Assembly (NCBI RefSeq): GCF_001662305.1
Contig: NZ_BDEP01000013.1
Location: forward strand, 1-64,000
Direction: 5' to 3'
Source: Halomonas caseinilytica
GTDB lineage: Bacteria; Pseudomonadota; Gammaproteobacteria; Pseudomonadales; Halomonadaceae
Length of the DNA: 64,000 bases
The position numbers and the translations under genes are program-made. This document shows positions 33,906 to 42,971 of this stretch, piece after piece. A model generated the notes under the pieces. That model searched no databases, was not told the DNA's origin, and was given only the letters and a program-made list of their open reading frames with translations. Each line of letters begins with the position of its first letter. Positions within the stretch are counted from its first letter, which is position 1.

Positions 33906-33925
33906 TTTCAAACATTTGTTTGAAA
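33906..33925. promoter_or_regulatory. PsrA-type palindrome upstream of the acyl-CoA dehydrogenase
   Basis: TTTCAAACATTTGTTTGAAA is a 20-bp inverted repeat (9-bp arms around TT). It contains CAAAC-N4-GTTTG, matching the published PsrA consensus (G/C)AAAC-N2-4-GTTT(G/C). PsrA represses fatty-acid oxidation genes in pseudomonads. Confidence 0.6.
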
Positions 33926-34074
33926 TTACGCTCGCCACGCATGACAGTCAAGCGTTCGTTCAAGACGGAAAACGGAAGGCAGAAGCTGGAAGACAGCATG
34001 AGTTCCGACAGCATGGGGTCATGGTTTTTTCTTCCAGCGATCGCTTACGACTTATCGCTCCCGGCGAGGCCGGG

Positions 34075-34842
34075 TCATTGCATCCTGATTCCGCCGTCCA
34101 GGCGAATCACTTCGCCGTTGAGCATCGGGTTGGTGACGATCTGCTCGGCCAGGCGGGCATATTCATCAGGCTTGCCGAGCCGCTTGGGGAAAGGAACGGA
34201 GGCGGACAAGGCCGCCACGGCGTCTTCCGGGATGTCGCTCATCATCGGTGTCTCGAACACACCGGGGGCGATGGCCATGACGCGAATGCCGTGCCGCGAA
34301 AGTTCACGGGCCGCCGGCAGGCTCATGCCGACCACGCCGGCCTTGGAGGCACTGTAGGCGCACTGGCCCACCTGACCGTCGAAGGCGGCGACCGAGGCCG
34401 TGTTGATGATCACCCCTCGTTCTCCGTCCTCGAAAGGGTCATTCTGCGACATCGCCGCCGCGGCCAGACGCATCACGTTGAAGGTGCCTACCAGATTGAT
34501 CTGCACGGTACGTGCATAGGCCTCGAGATCGGCAGGATTGCCCTCGCGATCCAGGAGCTTGGCCACGCTGACAACCCCGGCGCAATGAATCACACCGGCC
34601 AGCCCATGCTTGCCACCCAGTGACACGGCCGCCTCCACGGCGGCTTGCATGTCATCTTCTCGAGTCACGTCCCCGCGTACCGCCAGGGCCGCCTCACCGA
34701 GCCGGGCGGCATGCGACTCGACCGTCTCGCTGAGATCGCACAGCACCACCCGGCCGCCGGCAGCGACGATGCGCTCCGCCGTGGCGGCGCCCAGCCCGGA
34801 TGCGGCACCGGTGATCAGAAAGGCGTTGTCCTTCAATTGCAT
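34075..34842 (-). CDS. SDR, 3-hydroxyacyl-CoA dehydrogenase type
   Basis: ATG 34842 follows GGAG. The 255-residue protein has [15 protein letters not shown] (NAD-binding, with Asp-Leu after the second strand favouring NAD), [28 protein letters not shown] (quoted in part; Ser, Tyr and Lys) and [13 protein letters not shown]. The last segment, and [13 protein letters not shown], are typical of type II 3-hydroxyacyl-CoA dehydrogenases (HSD17B10-like). It starts 17 bp after the acyl-CoA synthetase stop, so the two are in one operon. It would do the third step of the beta-oxidation-like pathway. Confidence 0.88.
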   Translation of the reverse strand: MQLKDNAFLITGAASGLGAATAERIVAAGGRVVLCDLSETVESHAARLGEAALAVRGDVTREDDMQAAVEAAVSLGGKHGLAGVIHCAGVVSVAKLLDREGNPADLEAYARTVQINLVGTFNVMRLAAAAMSQNDPFEDGERGVIINTASVAAFDGQVGQCAYSASKAGVVGMSLPAARELSRHGIRVMAIAPGVFETPMMSDIPEDAVAALSASVPFPKRLGKPDEYARLAEQIVTNPMLNGEVIRLDGGIRMQ

Positions 34843-34858
34843 CGCTACATCTCCATGG

Positions 34859-36523
34859 TCATTGAGCGGTCGTCTCCGCCTTGTCGGCGGCATCAGCACG
34901 CAGTTTGAAGCGCTGGATCTTGCCGCTGGGTGTCTTGGGCAGGGTGTCGACGAATTCGATCACCCTGGGAAAGGCATGGGTCGAAAGGCGCTCGCGCACC
35001 TGCTGGCGGATCTCGTCGGCAAGCGTATCGCTGGCCTCGACGCCATCTCGCAGGACCACATAGGACTTGATGATCTCACCGCGAATCGCGTCGGGCTGGC
35101 CCACCGCGGCCGACTCCGCCACGGCCGGATGCATGAGAACCGAGTTCTCCACATCGGTGGGCCCAACTCGATAACCGGCGGTAGTGATGATGTCGTCGTC
35201 GCGACCGGCGAACTGGAAGCTACCATCCTCATTGCGCTGCACCACGTCACCGGTCAGATAATAGCCCCCCACGAAGGGTTCCTTCTCCTGCCAGGTATAG
35301 CCGGGGAAGAAATGTGCCGGAGAACAGGCGATATCGACCGCCAGCACGCCGGGTTTCCCAGGCGGCAGCTCGTTGTACTCGGCATCGAGGATCGCCAGGC
35401 GATAGCCAGGCATCGGCACGCCCATGCCACCGACATGCTTGGGATGCGCCAGGGCGTGATGGTTGCAGCAGGTCATGCCGGTCTCGGTCTGGCCATAGTG
35501 GTCCATCACCGAACAGCCCAGCGCCGTTTCCACCCAAGTGACCACCTCGGTATTGAGCGGCTCGCCGGCGGAACTGGCACGCCGCAAGGAGAGCCGCTCA
35601 TGGGCGTCATCGAACAGTCCCGATGCCTTCATCAGGCGGTAGGCGGTGGGCGCGGCGGCGAAATTGGTGATGCCATGACGCTCCATGAAGCTCAGCGCAC
35701 CCTCGGCACTGAAGCCAGACTCGCAGAAGTGCGTGGCCACACCCAGCAACAGCGGACCGACGATGGCGTAGTAAAGGCCATATGCCCAGCCGGGATCGGC
35801 CATGTTCCAGAAACGGTCGCAGTCATCGAGACCGATGGCCAGTTCCATGTAGAGCGCGAAGGCCGGCATGGCGGCGAGCGGCACGGCAACGCCCTTGGGC
35901 TTGCCCACGGTGCCGGAGGTGAACATCTGCAGGAAGGGGGCATCCGGCGACTGCCGCGGTGCCGCTGTCTCGATGGGCGAATGCGCCAGGGCCGAGGCCC
36001 AATCCAGATCATCGCCATGCTCGGCATCGGGCCCACCCACGACGAGTACCGGCAGGCACCGGTCCAGACCATCGAACTTGGCGCGATTGTCGCTATCGGT
36101 GATCACCAGGCGGGTATCGGCACGCTCCAACCGATACGCCACTGAATCGGATCCGAAGGCGGTGAACAGCGGCTGGTAGACCGCGCCGATGCGCCAGCTG
36201 GCCAGTATCGCGATCAACAGCTGTGGCGAGCGAGGCAACATGCAGGCGATACGGTCGCCCTCGCCCAGGCCGTGCTCGGTGAGCCAGCCGGCGAGCTTCT
36301 CGCTTTCGGCAGCCAGTTCGCCATAGCTCAGCGTCGTGATCCGTCCTCGCGTGTCCTCGTGGACCAGGGCCGTCACTTCGGTGCGCCCTTCTCGCAAGTG
36401 GCGCCCGCAACAAGCCTCGAATGCATTCAACCGGCCATCGTAATGGTCGTCGAGCCGGGCGACGACATCGTCGATGGCAAAGGTCTCGAGATAGGCATGA
36501 TAGTCGGGAAGGGTCGTGGTCAT
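34859..36523 (-). CDS. AMP-forming acyl-CoA synthetase
   Basis: ATG 36523 follows GGGGG. The 554-residue enzyme activates a carboxylate with ATP and CoA. It shows the core motifs of the family: MFTSGTVGKPKGVAVPL (P-loop), DHYGQTETGM, YYLTGDVVQRNEDG and the catalytic lysine in LPKTPSGKIQRFKLR. The sequence resembles the acetyl-/medium-chain acyl synthetase group (ACSM/AcsA-like) more than FadD. It lies downstream of the divergent TetR-type operator and upstream of the SDR. Confidence 0.9.
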   Translation of the reverse strand: MTTTLPDYHAYLETFAIDDVVARLDDHYDGRLNAFEACCGRHLREGRTEVTALVHEDTRGRITTLSYGELAAESEKLAGWLTEHGLGEGDRIACMLPRSPQLLIAILASWRIGAVYQPLFTAFGSDSVAYRLERADTRLVITDSDNRAKFDGLDRCLPVLVVGGPDAEHGDDLDWASALAHSPIETAAPRQSPDAPFLQMFTSGTVGKPKGVAVPLAAMPAFALYMELAIGLDDCDRFWNMADPGWAYGLYYAIVGPLLLGVATHFCESGFSAEGALSFMERHGITNFAAAPTAYRLMKASGLFDDAHERLSLRRASSAGEPLNTEVVTWVETALGCSVMDHYGQTETGMTCCNHHALAHPKHVGGMGVPMPGYRLAILDAEYNELPPGKPGVLAVDIACSPAHFFPGYTWQEKEPFVGGYYLTGDVVQRNEDGSFQFAGRDDDIITTAGYRVGPTDVENSVLMHPAVAESAAVGQPDAIRGEIIKSYVVLRDGVEASDTLADEIRQQVRERLSTHAFPRVIEFVDTLPKTPSGKIQRFKLRADAADKAETTAQ

Positions 36524-36571
36524 GGGCTTGCCCCCTTGTGATTGTTGTCGGAAACCGCTCGCCATGTTTTC

Positions 36572-36606
36572 GTTGACGTAAGCGTCAACCTATCAAGCGC
36601 TAGGGT
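36572..36606. promoter_or_regulatory. Operator region of the acyl-CoA synthetase operon
   Basis: An inverted repeat GTTGACG-TAAG-CGTCAAC (36572-36589) overlaps a 23-bp motif (36584-36606, core CAAGCGCTAG). The motif recurs with 20 of 23 identities, inverted, at 37286-37308 next to the tetR gene. It is probably the site of that regulator. Confidence 0.6.
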
Positions 36607-36698
36607 CAAGCTAGAGGCTCGGGCTCGGCAGGGCAAGCGCCGAAGACGCAAATGGAGCTAGACCATGGTCGACGCCATGGCCAAACGACAAGCGCCCG

Positions 36699-37277
36699 TC
36701 AGCCGGCAGGATGGGTCAACATGGCGACGAGCTCCCCGGCGAGTTCATCCGGCGTCCGTTCACCATCAGGGTCATACCAGCGCACAGTCCAGTTGAGCGC
36801 GCCCATCACGAAACGCGAGACCAGAAAACGATCGCCCCGGATCAGGCCGGCGGCCAGGGCGTCGTCGATCACCTCTTCCCAGAGTGCCTCGTAGGCATCG
36901 CGCAGGTGGCTGAGATGGGCTCTCGCCGGCGCGTCCAGACGTCGCCATTCGTACAGCGCCACCACATGGGCGTTGCGGTCGGTGAGCAGCGTCTCCAGGT
37001 GAGCCCGGGCCATGGCGTGCAACCTCGAAGCAGGGTTGCTGTCGCAGTCATCGAGGGCTGCCCGTGCGATACCGAGGGCGTTTTCCGTGCCTTCCTCGAT
37101 CACCGCGGCCAGGATCTCCTGCTTGTCGCGGAAATGGTGGAACAGGCTTCCGGACTTGATGCCCATCTCCTGGGCCAGCATGCGCACCGTGGTACGGTCG
37201 AAGCCTTCCTGAACGAAGAGCTGGGCAGCCTGGCGCGTCAGTTCCTTGCGGCGCGGAGAGTCATTCATTACATTCAT
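36699..37277 (-). CDS. TetR/AcrR family regulator of the adjacent degradation genes
   Basis: The 192-residue protein begins with an HTH of TetR type (RKELTRQAAQLFVQEGFDRTTVRMLAQEMGIKSGSLFHHFRDKQEIL, quoted only to show the region, residues ~9-53 in parts). It ends with a helical ligand domain. Its gene is divergent from the thiolase, and the 120-bp gap holds a copy of the motif shared with the acyl-CoA synthetase promoter. Control by an acyl-CoA is expected for this class. Confidence 0.88.
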   Translation of the reverse strand: MNVMNDSPRRKELTRQAAQLFVQEGFDRTTVRMLAQEMGIKSGSLFHHFRDKQEILAAVIEEGTENALGIARAALDDCDSNPASRLHAMARAHLETLLTDRNAHVVALYEWRRLDAPARAHLSHLRDAYEALWEEVIDDALAAGLIRGDRFLVSRFVMGALNWTVRWYDPDGERTPDELAGELVAMLTHPAG

Positions 37278-37285
37278 CGAGATTT

Positions 37286-37352
37286 ACACTAGCGCTTGCT
37301 TGGTTGACCCTGAGAAGATCATAGCCCCGCCGACGGGTCAACGCCGTTGACC
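37286..37352. promoter_or_regulatory. Divergent tetR-thiolase operator region
   Basis: The shared 23-bp motif (inverted, 37286-37308) is followed by a perfect inverted repeat GGTCAACG-C-CGTTGACC at 37336-37352. The latter lies close to the thiolase ribosome-binding site. Confidence 0.6.
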
Positions 37353-37397
37353 AACGCGCCCTCACAATCACAACCATCACTGATCGGGAGATACCTC

Positions 37398-38585
37398 ATG
37401 AGCCACGCCGACGATATCGTATTCCTCTCCGCGACTCGCACACCCATGGGCGGCATGCTCGGCAGCCTCGCCTCGCTCACTGCCCCGGAGATCGCCGCCA
37501 CGGCGATCCGCGCCGCCATCGAACGTGCCGGCATCGAGGCCTCCGACATCGACGAGGGCATCCTGGGCTGTGTACTGCCCGCCGGCGTCAAGCAGGGGCC
37601 GGCCCGGCAGGCCATGCGTCAGGCCAACATTCCCGACACCATCGGCGCCACCACCATCAACAAACTATGCGGCTCGGGCATGAAAGCCACCATGCTGGCC
37701 CATGACCTGATCCGCGCCGGTAGCGGCGAGATCCTGCTGGCCGGCGGCATGGAATCCATGTCCAACGCTCCGCATGTGCTGACCCGGGCGCGCACCGGCT
37801 ACCGCCTGGGGCACGGCGAATTGAAGGACCACATGTTCCTCGATGGCCTGGAAGACGCCGAGACCGGCCAGTTGATGGGCGGCTTCGCCCAGCAGATCGC
37901 CACCGAGCGCGGCTATTCCCGCGAGCGGCTCGATGACTTCGCCATTGCCTCGCTGGAACGCGCCATGCAGGCCACCGAGGCAGGCCACCTGGATGCCGAG
38001 ATGGCACCTGTCACGGTCAAGGATCGCAAGGGCGAGACTCGGGTCGAGCACGACGAGCAGCCCTTCCAGGCCCGGCTCGACAAGATTCGCGAACTGCGCC
38101 CGGCCTTCGCCAAGGACGGCACCATCACTGCCGCCAACTCGAGCTCGATCTCGGATGGTGCCTCGGCGCTGATCCTGGCCAGCCAGGCGGCGGCGGATCG
38201 GGCTGGCGCCAATCCCATCGCCCGCATGCTCGGCCACAGCACCCATTCGCGCCATCCAAGCGAGTTCACCATCGCCCCGGTGGGCGCCATCGACAAGCTG
38301 ATGAACAAGCTCGACTGGGGTGTCGACGACGTGGATCTGTTCGAGATCAACGAAGCCTTCGCCGTGGTCACCCTGATGGCCATGGACGACCTGGGCCTGC
38401 CCCATGACAAGGTCAACGTCTTCGGCGGTGCCTGCGCCCAAGGCCACCCCATCGGCTCCACCGGCTCGCGGATCATCGCCACCCTGATCCACGCCCTGCG
38501 CACCCGAGGCAGCAAGCGCGGCATCGCCAGCCTGTGCATCGGCGGCGGTGAAGCCACCGCCGTGGCCGTGGAACTGATCGACTAG
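37398..38585 (+). CDS. Acetyl-CoA acetyltransferase (thiolase)
   Basis: GGGAGATACCTC precedes ATG 37398. The 395-residue enzyme has the acylated nucleophile Cys91 (INKLCGSGMKA), NEAFAVV with the catalytic His-equivalent region, GGACAQGHPIGSTGSR with the conserved His, and a C-terminal CIGGGEATA holding the second Cys. It is a degradative or biosynthetic thiolase II. With the cluster to its left it would complete a beta-oxidation spiral. Confidence 0.93.
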   Translation: MSHADDIVFLSATRTPMGGMLGSLASLTAPEIAATAIRAAIERAGIEASDIDEGILGCVLPAGVKQGPARQAMRQANIPDTIGATTINKLCGSGMKATMLAHDLIRAGSGEILLAGGMESMSNAPHVLTRARTGYRLGHGELKDHMFLDGLEDAETGQLMGGFAQQIATERGYSRERLDDFAIASLERAMQATEAGHLDAEMAPVTVKDRKGETRVEHDEQPFQARLDKIRELRPAFAKDGTITAANSSSISDGASALILASQAAADRAGANPIARMLGHSTHSRHPSEFTIAPVGAIDKLMNKLDWGVDDVDLFEINEAFAVVTLMAMDDLGLPHDKVNVFGGACAQGHPIGSTGSRIIATLIHALRTRGSKRGIASLCIGGGEATAVAVELID

Positions 38586-38596
38586 GGCGCTTCGCC
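38584..38596. terminator. Short hairpin after the thiolase gene
   Basis: GGGCG-CTT-CGCCC overlaps the thiolase stop and precedes the convergent fetB end. No U-tract is present. Confidence 0.35.
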
Positions 38597-38608
38597 CATT
38601 GCCCCTTG

Positions 38609-39412
38609 CTAATGGCGAGGGGCGGCCAGGCGCTCCAGCCGCAACCGCTGGCGATCGTCGAACAATCGCCGACTCCCTGCTGCCACCGCCACCAGGGTGC
38701 CGAATCCGGTGCCCAGGGTCAGGGTGAACATCACCAGGATCTGATACTTGACCGCCAGTGCCGGCGGGCTGCCGGCCAGTATCTGGCCGGTCATCATGCC
38801 CGGCAGGCTGACCACGCCGGCAGCGGCCATGGCATTGATGGTGGGCATCAGGCCGCTGCGCATCGCTTCGCGGCGGATATCGCCGACCGCCTCCTGCCAG
38901 CGCTGCCCGAGCATCAGGCGATTCTCGATCACCGCCCGCTGGCGCCAGGCCGTGTCGGTCAGACGGTCCAGCGCCAAAGCCACGCCGGTCATGGTATTGC
39001 CCAGCATCATGCCCAACAGCGGGATGGCGTATTGAGGCCGATACCAGGGATCCGGCCCGATGACCACGGTCAGGGTCAGCACGGCCACGCTGAACGAGGA
39101 CACGAACATCGCCAGCGTGCCGATGCCGAACGCCCAGCCGCCTACCAGGCGACGCGTCTGGCGTGCCATCACCTCGCGCCCGGCAATCAGCAACATGCCG
39201 AATGCCATCAGCGCCACCCAGTGCAATGCCGATGCCGCGAACAACGCCTCCAGCACCAGGCCCACCAAGGACAACTGAATCACAGTGCGCGCCGCGGCGA
39301 ACAGCAGGCTTCTGGCCATGCCCAGTCGCGCGACGACCGTGCACCCTGCCAGCGCCACCACCAGCAGTGCCGCCAGGGCCAATTGCCACCAGCTGAGCAC
39401 GATCACGTCCAT
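38609..39412 (-). CDS. fetB: Iron export permease FetB (UPF0014)
   Basis: The 267-residue product has about seven membrane helices. It contains family features: ARTVIQLSLVGLVLEALF, PLLGMMLGNTMTGVALALDRL and MPTINAMAAAGVVSLPGMMTGQILAGSPP (in part). FetAB exports iron and improves peroxide resistance in E. coli. The start ATG 39412 overlaps the end of fetA by 10 bp. Confidence 0.9.
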   Translation of the reverse strand: MDVIVLSWWQLALAALLVVALAGCTVVARLGMARSLLFAAARTVIQLSLVGLVLEALFAASALHWVALMAFGMLLIAGREVMARQTRRLVGGWAFGIGTLAMFVSSFSVAVLTLTVVIGPDPWYRPQYAIPLLGMMLGNTMTGVALALDRLTDTAWRQRAVIENRLMLGQRWQEAVGDIRREAMRSGLMPTINAMAAAGVVSLPGMMTGQILAGSPPALAVKYQILVMFTLTLGTGFGTLVAVAAGSRRLFDDRQRLRLERLAAPRH

Positions 39413-40068
39413 GCGCTCATCTCCTCCTCTTCCACCAGTTGCCCATCGCGGAGGCACCAGTGACGATCCGCCACCCGAGCGATCTGGCCCGTGTCGTGGG
39501 CCACCCAGAGCGTCGGCCAGCCTCGAGCGCGAATGCGCTCGACCAGCCAGGCTTCCACGCGTCGGATCGTGACTCCGTCGAGATTGGCGGTGGGTTCGTC
39601 AAGCAGCAATGCCCGGGGCCCGCGGGCGACTGCCCGCAATAGCGCCAGACGCTGCCTCTCCCCGGAAGAAAGCCGCGCCACCTGCCAATCAAGCACGTCC
39701 GGAGTAAAGCCCAACATCTCCAGATCGGCCGGGGCGACCGTCGGCAGATGATCGCCAACATGATCGGCCCACCAATGACTCTCCGCCGGCACCAGCATCA
39801 CCTGGGCCCGCCATTCATGGGCCGGGATCATCGACTGCGCCCGTTCACCCAGCCATGCCTCCCCTGCGTGAGGCTCGAGGTCCGCCAGGGCACGCAACAG
39901 CCGGCTCTTTCCCGAACCGCTGGCCCCCGAAAGGCAAAGAATCTCGCCGGGCGCGAGGTTCAGGTCGACGTTGCTTAGTTCACCTACGGCGAAGCGCTCG
40001 AGGCTCAGCGAATGAGGGCACACAAGTGATGGCTCCTGAACGGGGTCAACGAAAGTCGGCAATAGCAT
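39403..40068 (-). CDS. fetA: Iron export ATPase FetA
   Basis: The ATG at 40068 gives 221 residues, near the E. coli length of 225; a GTG at 40140 would add 24 residues without family support. Walker A is SGASGSGKSRLLRAL, the signature is RLSSGERQRLALLRAVA and Walker B ALLLDEPTANLD. The rest matches the small YbbL/FetA ATPases. It partners FetB in the same operon. Confidence 0.88.
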   Translation of the reverse strand: MLLPTFVDPVQEPSLVCPHSLSLERFAVGELSNVDLNLAPGEILCLSGASGSGKSRLLRALADLEPHAGEAWLGERAQSMIPAHEWRAQVMLVPAESHWWADHVGDHLPTVAPADLEMLGFTPDVLDWQVARLSSGERQRLALLRAVARGPRALLLDEPTANLDGVTIRRVEAWLVERIRARGWPTLWVAHDTGQIARVADRHWCLRDGQLVEEEEMSAWT

Positions 40069-40298
40069 TCGCCTATCAAGAAAGCACGATAATGCCTCAC
40101 TATCCGCTTCTCTGGACAGCACCACCGGAAAGCTGAACACCCTTTCGGGTCTCGATGACAGTAACTCCCGACTCTTCGCGAATCACGCTTCAGGGTCACC
40201 TAACCTTCATCGGCACGACATCTCCTCGACCCATCGTTGTCACGACCTCTGACCAAGCTATCGCCCGAGTTCCCATTTCCCGACACAGGTGATGACCC

Positions 40299-41267
40299 GT
40301 GCACAGCTTTCCCCGTTTCCTGATCGCTGGCGGCATGGCCGCCACCGCCCTGGCCGCCGGCCTCTCCCAGGCTCAGGCCGACTTCCAGCTCAGCGAGCGT
40401 TTCACCGACGCCGACGGTGACCTGGTCGCCGACATCCCCGACGACGAGTCCCAGTGGCTCGACCCGGACACCCTGGTGTTTGCCTATACACCGGTCGAGG
40501 ATCCCGCCGTCTATGCCGACGTGTGGGCCGGCTTTCTGGAGCACATGGAAGAGGTAACCGGCAAGGAAGTGCAATTCTTCCCGGTACAATCCAACGCCGC
40601 CCAGATCGAGGTGATGCGTGCCGGACGCCTGCACGTGGCTGGCTTCAATACTGGCTCCAATCCCCTGGCAGTGGCCTGTGCCGGCTTTCGCCCCTTCGCC
40701 ATGATGGCCGCCGAGGATGGCTCTTTCGGATACGAAATGGAGATCATCACCTACCCGGATTCCGGCATCGACGAGGTGGAGGACATTCGCGGCAAGACCC
40801 TGACGCACACGTCCGAAACGTCCAACTCGGGCTTCAAGGCTCCTACCGCCCTGATGGCCTCGGAGTTCGGCATGACCTCCGGCGAAGACTATGAGGTCGA
40901 TTTCTCCGGCAAGCACGACAACTCCGTGCTCGGTGTGGCCAACGAGGACTACGAGGTCGCCACCGTTGCCAATTCGGTGAAGAACCGCATGATCGACCGC
41001 GGCGTCATCGATGCCGATCAGCTCGAGGTGATCTACCAGTCCGACACCTTCCCCACCACCGGCTATGGCACCGTCTACAACCTGGCTCCCGAGCTGCAGG
41101 ACGATATCAAGGAAGCCTTCTTCAGCTTCGATTGGGAAGGCAGTCAGCTTGCCGAAGAGTTCGGCCGCAATGGCGAGGAACAATTCATTCCCATCAGCTT
41201 CCAGGATCACTGGGCCGTCATCCGTCAGATCGACGAAGCCAACGGTGTCGAGTACAACTGTGACTGA
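40299..41267 (+). CDS. phnD: Phosphonate/phosphite-type ABC transporter substrate-binding protein
   Basis: The GTG start is preceded by AGGTGATGACCC. Signal peptide residues 1-27 (AQA-D). The mature protein follows the PhnD family: VFAYTPVEDPAVYADVWAGFLEHMEE, FFPVQSNAAQIEVMRAGRLHVAGFNTGSNPLA, SNSGFKAPTAL and a ligand pocket around HTSETSNSG. It is the first of four genes, phnD-phnC-phnE-phnE. No C-P lyase, phosphonatase or phosphite dehydrogenase gene is in view, so the imported compound (phosphonate, phosphite or hypophosphite) cannot be told. A 12-bp perfect hairpin follows the stop. Confidence 0.88.
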   Translation: MHSFPRFLIAGGMAATALAAGLSQAQADFQLSERFTDADGDLVADIPDDESQWLDPDTLVFAYTPVEDPAVYADVWAGFLEHMEEVTGKEVQFFPVQSNAAQIEVMRAGRLHVAGFNTGSNPLAVACAGFRPFAMMAAEDGSFGYEMEIITYPDSGIDEVEDIRGKTLTHTSETSNSGFKAPTALMASEFGMTSGEDYEVDFSGKHDNSVLGVANEDYEVATVANSVKNRMIDRGVIDADQLEVIYQSDTFPTTGYGTVYNLAPELQDDIKEAFFSFDWEGSQLAEEFGRNGEEQFIPISFQDHWAVIRQIDEANGVEYNCD

Positions 41268-41281
41268 GTCGGCCGTCCATC

Positions 41282-41311
41282 AGGAAGCAGGCGGCAAGTC
41301 GCCTGCTTCCT
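41282..41311 (+). terminator. Intercistronic hairpin between phnD and phnC
   Basis: AGGAAGCAGGCG and CGCCTGCTTCCT form a perfect 12-bp stem around GCAAGT, without a U-tract. It probably protects phnD mRNA or attenuates downstream genes. Confidence 0.7.
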
Positions 41312-41334
41312 CGTCGCATGCTGAAAGGTGACAA

Positions 41335-42165
41335 GTGCTGACCCTCGATCACTTATCCAAGACGTACGGCGCCGGCTCCTCGGGCGACAAGGCATTGCAC
41401 GAGGTGACCTTCCAGGTGCCGCAAGGCCAGGTGCTGGGGCTGATCGGCCCTTCCGGCGCCGGCAAATCCACCCTGATCCGCTGCATCAATCGGCTGGTGG
41501 AACCCAGCGCCGGGACCATCCGGTTGGGCAAGACGAACCTGGCCGGGCTGCGCGGCCGGGAGCTGCGCCGGGCTCGCCGGCGCATCGGCATGATCTTCCA
41601 GGAATACGCTCTCGTGGAGCGCCTCACCGTGATGGAGAACGTGCTCTCCGGGCGACTGGGCTATGTCCCCTTCTGGCGTAGCTTTACCCGACGCTTCCCG
41701 GGCCACGACATCGAGAACGCCTACCGCCTGCTCGATCGGGTGGGCCTGCTCGACCACGCCGACAAGCGCGCCGATGCCCTCTCCGGCGGTCAACGACAAC
41801 GTGTGGGCATCGCACGTGCCCTGGCGCAGGAGCCGGAGCTTTTGCTGGTGGATGAACCCACGGCAAGCCTTGATCCACGGACCAGCCGACAGATCATGCG
41901 CCTGATCACCGAGATCTGTGCAGAACGTGACCTGCCGGCCATCGTCAATATCCATGATGTCCCCCTGGCCCAGCAGTTCATGCATCGTATCGTCGGGCTG
42001 CGCAGCGGCGAGATGGTCTTCGATGGTGCGCCTCAGAAACTCGACGACACCATGCTCACCGAGATCTACGGCGCCGAGGACTGGACCCTCATGCGCCAGG
42101 AACACGAAGACGACGAAGTCGCCGAACGGGCTGGTCGACTGCCACTCGCGGAGAGCGTGGGATGA
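41335..42165 (+). CDS. phnC: Phosphonate-type ABC transporter ATPase
   Basis: The GTG start follows AAAGGTGACAA. The 276-residue protein has Walker [18 protein letters not shown], signature [19 protein letters not shown] and Walker [14 protein letters not shown]. The insertion RKSxxR is replaced here by [14 protein letters not shown], typical of PhnC. It overlaps phnE1 (ATGA), so the operon is translationally coupled. Confidence 0.92.
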   Translation: MLTLDHLSKTYGAGSSGDKALHEVTFQVPQGQVLGLIGPSGAGKSTLIRCINRLVEPSAGTIRLGKTNLAGLRGRELRRARRRIGMIFQEYALVERLTVMENVLSGRLGYVPFWRSFTRRFPGHDIENAYRLLDRVGLLDHADKRADALSGGQRQRVGIARALAQEPELLLVDEPTASLDPRTSRQIMRLITEICAERDLPAIVNIHDVPLAQQFMHRIVGLRSGEMVFDGAPQKLDDTMLTEIYGAEDWTLMRQEHEDDEVAERAGRLPLAESVG

Positions 42166-42971
42166 AGCAGGCTCGGCACTATCCACGTCACTGGCGACGC
42201 CCGCCGCAGATCATCACTGGCCGTCGCTGGCGAGTCCTCCTGCCGCTGGCGATCCTGGCCTATCTGACATTGGCCATCAGCTCGCTGGAAGTCGACACGG
42301 CACGCCTGATCGATGGCCTGGAACGCGGAGCCCGCTTCGCCCATGGCTTCTTGCAGCCGGACTTCAGCAGCCGCTGGAGCGATATCCGTCAGGGGCTGAT
42401 CGAGAGCCTGACTATGACGCTCACCGCCACCGTGGTGGGCATTCTGATCTCGGTGCCCATTGGCATCGGTGCGGCACGCAACCTGGTGGCACGCCCGGTC
42501 TATCTGGTGTGCCGCTCGATCATCGCGGTGAGCCGTTCGCTGCAGGAGATCATCATCGCCATTTTTCTGGTGGCCATGTTCGGCTTCGGGCCTTTCGCCG
42601 GCTTCATCACCCTGGCCTTCGCCTCCATCGGTTTTCTGGCCAAGCTGCTCGCCGACGACATCGAGGAAATCGACGCCAGTCAGGCCGAGGCCATACGCGC
42701 CACCGGCGCCAGCTGGTGGCAACTGGTCCACTACGCCATCCAGCCCCAGGTGATGCCACGCCTGCTCGGCCTGTCGCTCTATCGGCTGGACATCAACTTC
42801 CGCGAAAGCGCGGTGATCGGGATCGTCGGTGCCGGCGGCATCGGCGCCACACTCAATACCGCTATCGACCGTTACGAGTACGACAGTGCCGGGGCCATCC
42901 TGCTGATCGTCATCGCCATCGTCATGCTGGCGGAATACGCATCCAGCCATCTGAGGAAAACCCTGCAATGA
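42162..42971 (+). CDS. phnE: Phosphonate-type ABC transporter permease 1
   Basis: The 269-residue product has about six helices. It has the PhnE-type core: [30 protein letters not shown] (in part), [16 protein letters not shown], and the EAA loop [27 protein letters not shown]. Also VPQ-like [36 protein letters not shown] (in part). It overlaps both neighbours by four bases. Confidence 0.9.
   Translation: MKQARHYPRHWRRPPQIITGRRWRVLLPLAILAYLTLAISSLEVDTARLIDGLERGARFAHGFLQPDFSSRWSDIRQGLIESLTMTLTATVVGILISVPIGIGAARNLVARPVYLVCRSIIAVSRSLQEIIIAIFLVAMFGFGPFAGFITLAFASIGFLAKLLADDIEEIDASQAEAIRATGASWWQLVHYAIQPQVMPRLLGLSLYRLDINFRESAVIGIVGAGGIGATLNTAIDRYEYDSAGAILLIVIAIVMLAEYASSHLRKTLQ

Noticed and set aside
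41918..42967. A 627-codon reading that begins inside phnC and runs through phnE2
   Set aside because: Only the part from ATG 42968 codes for a recognisable protein; the first 350 codons are out of frame with phnC and phnE1.
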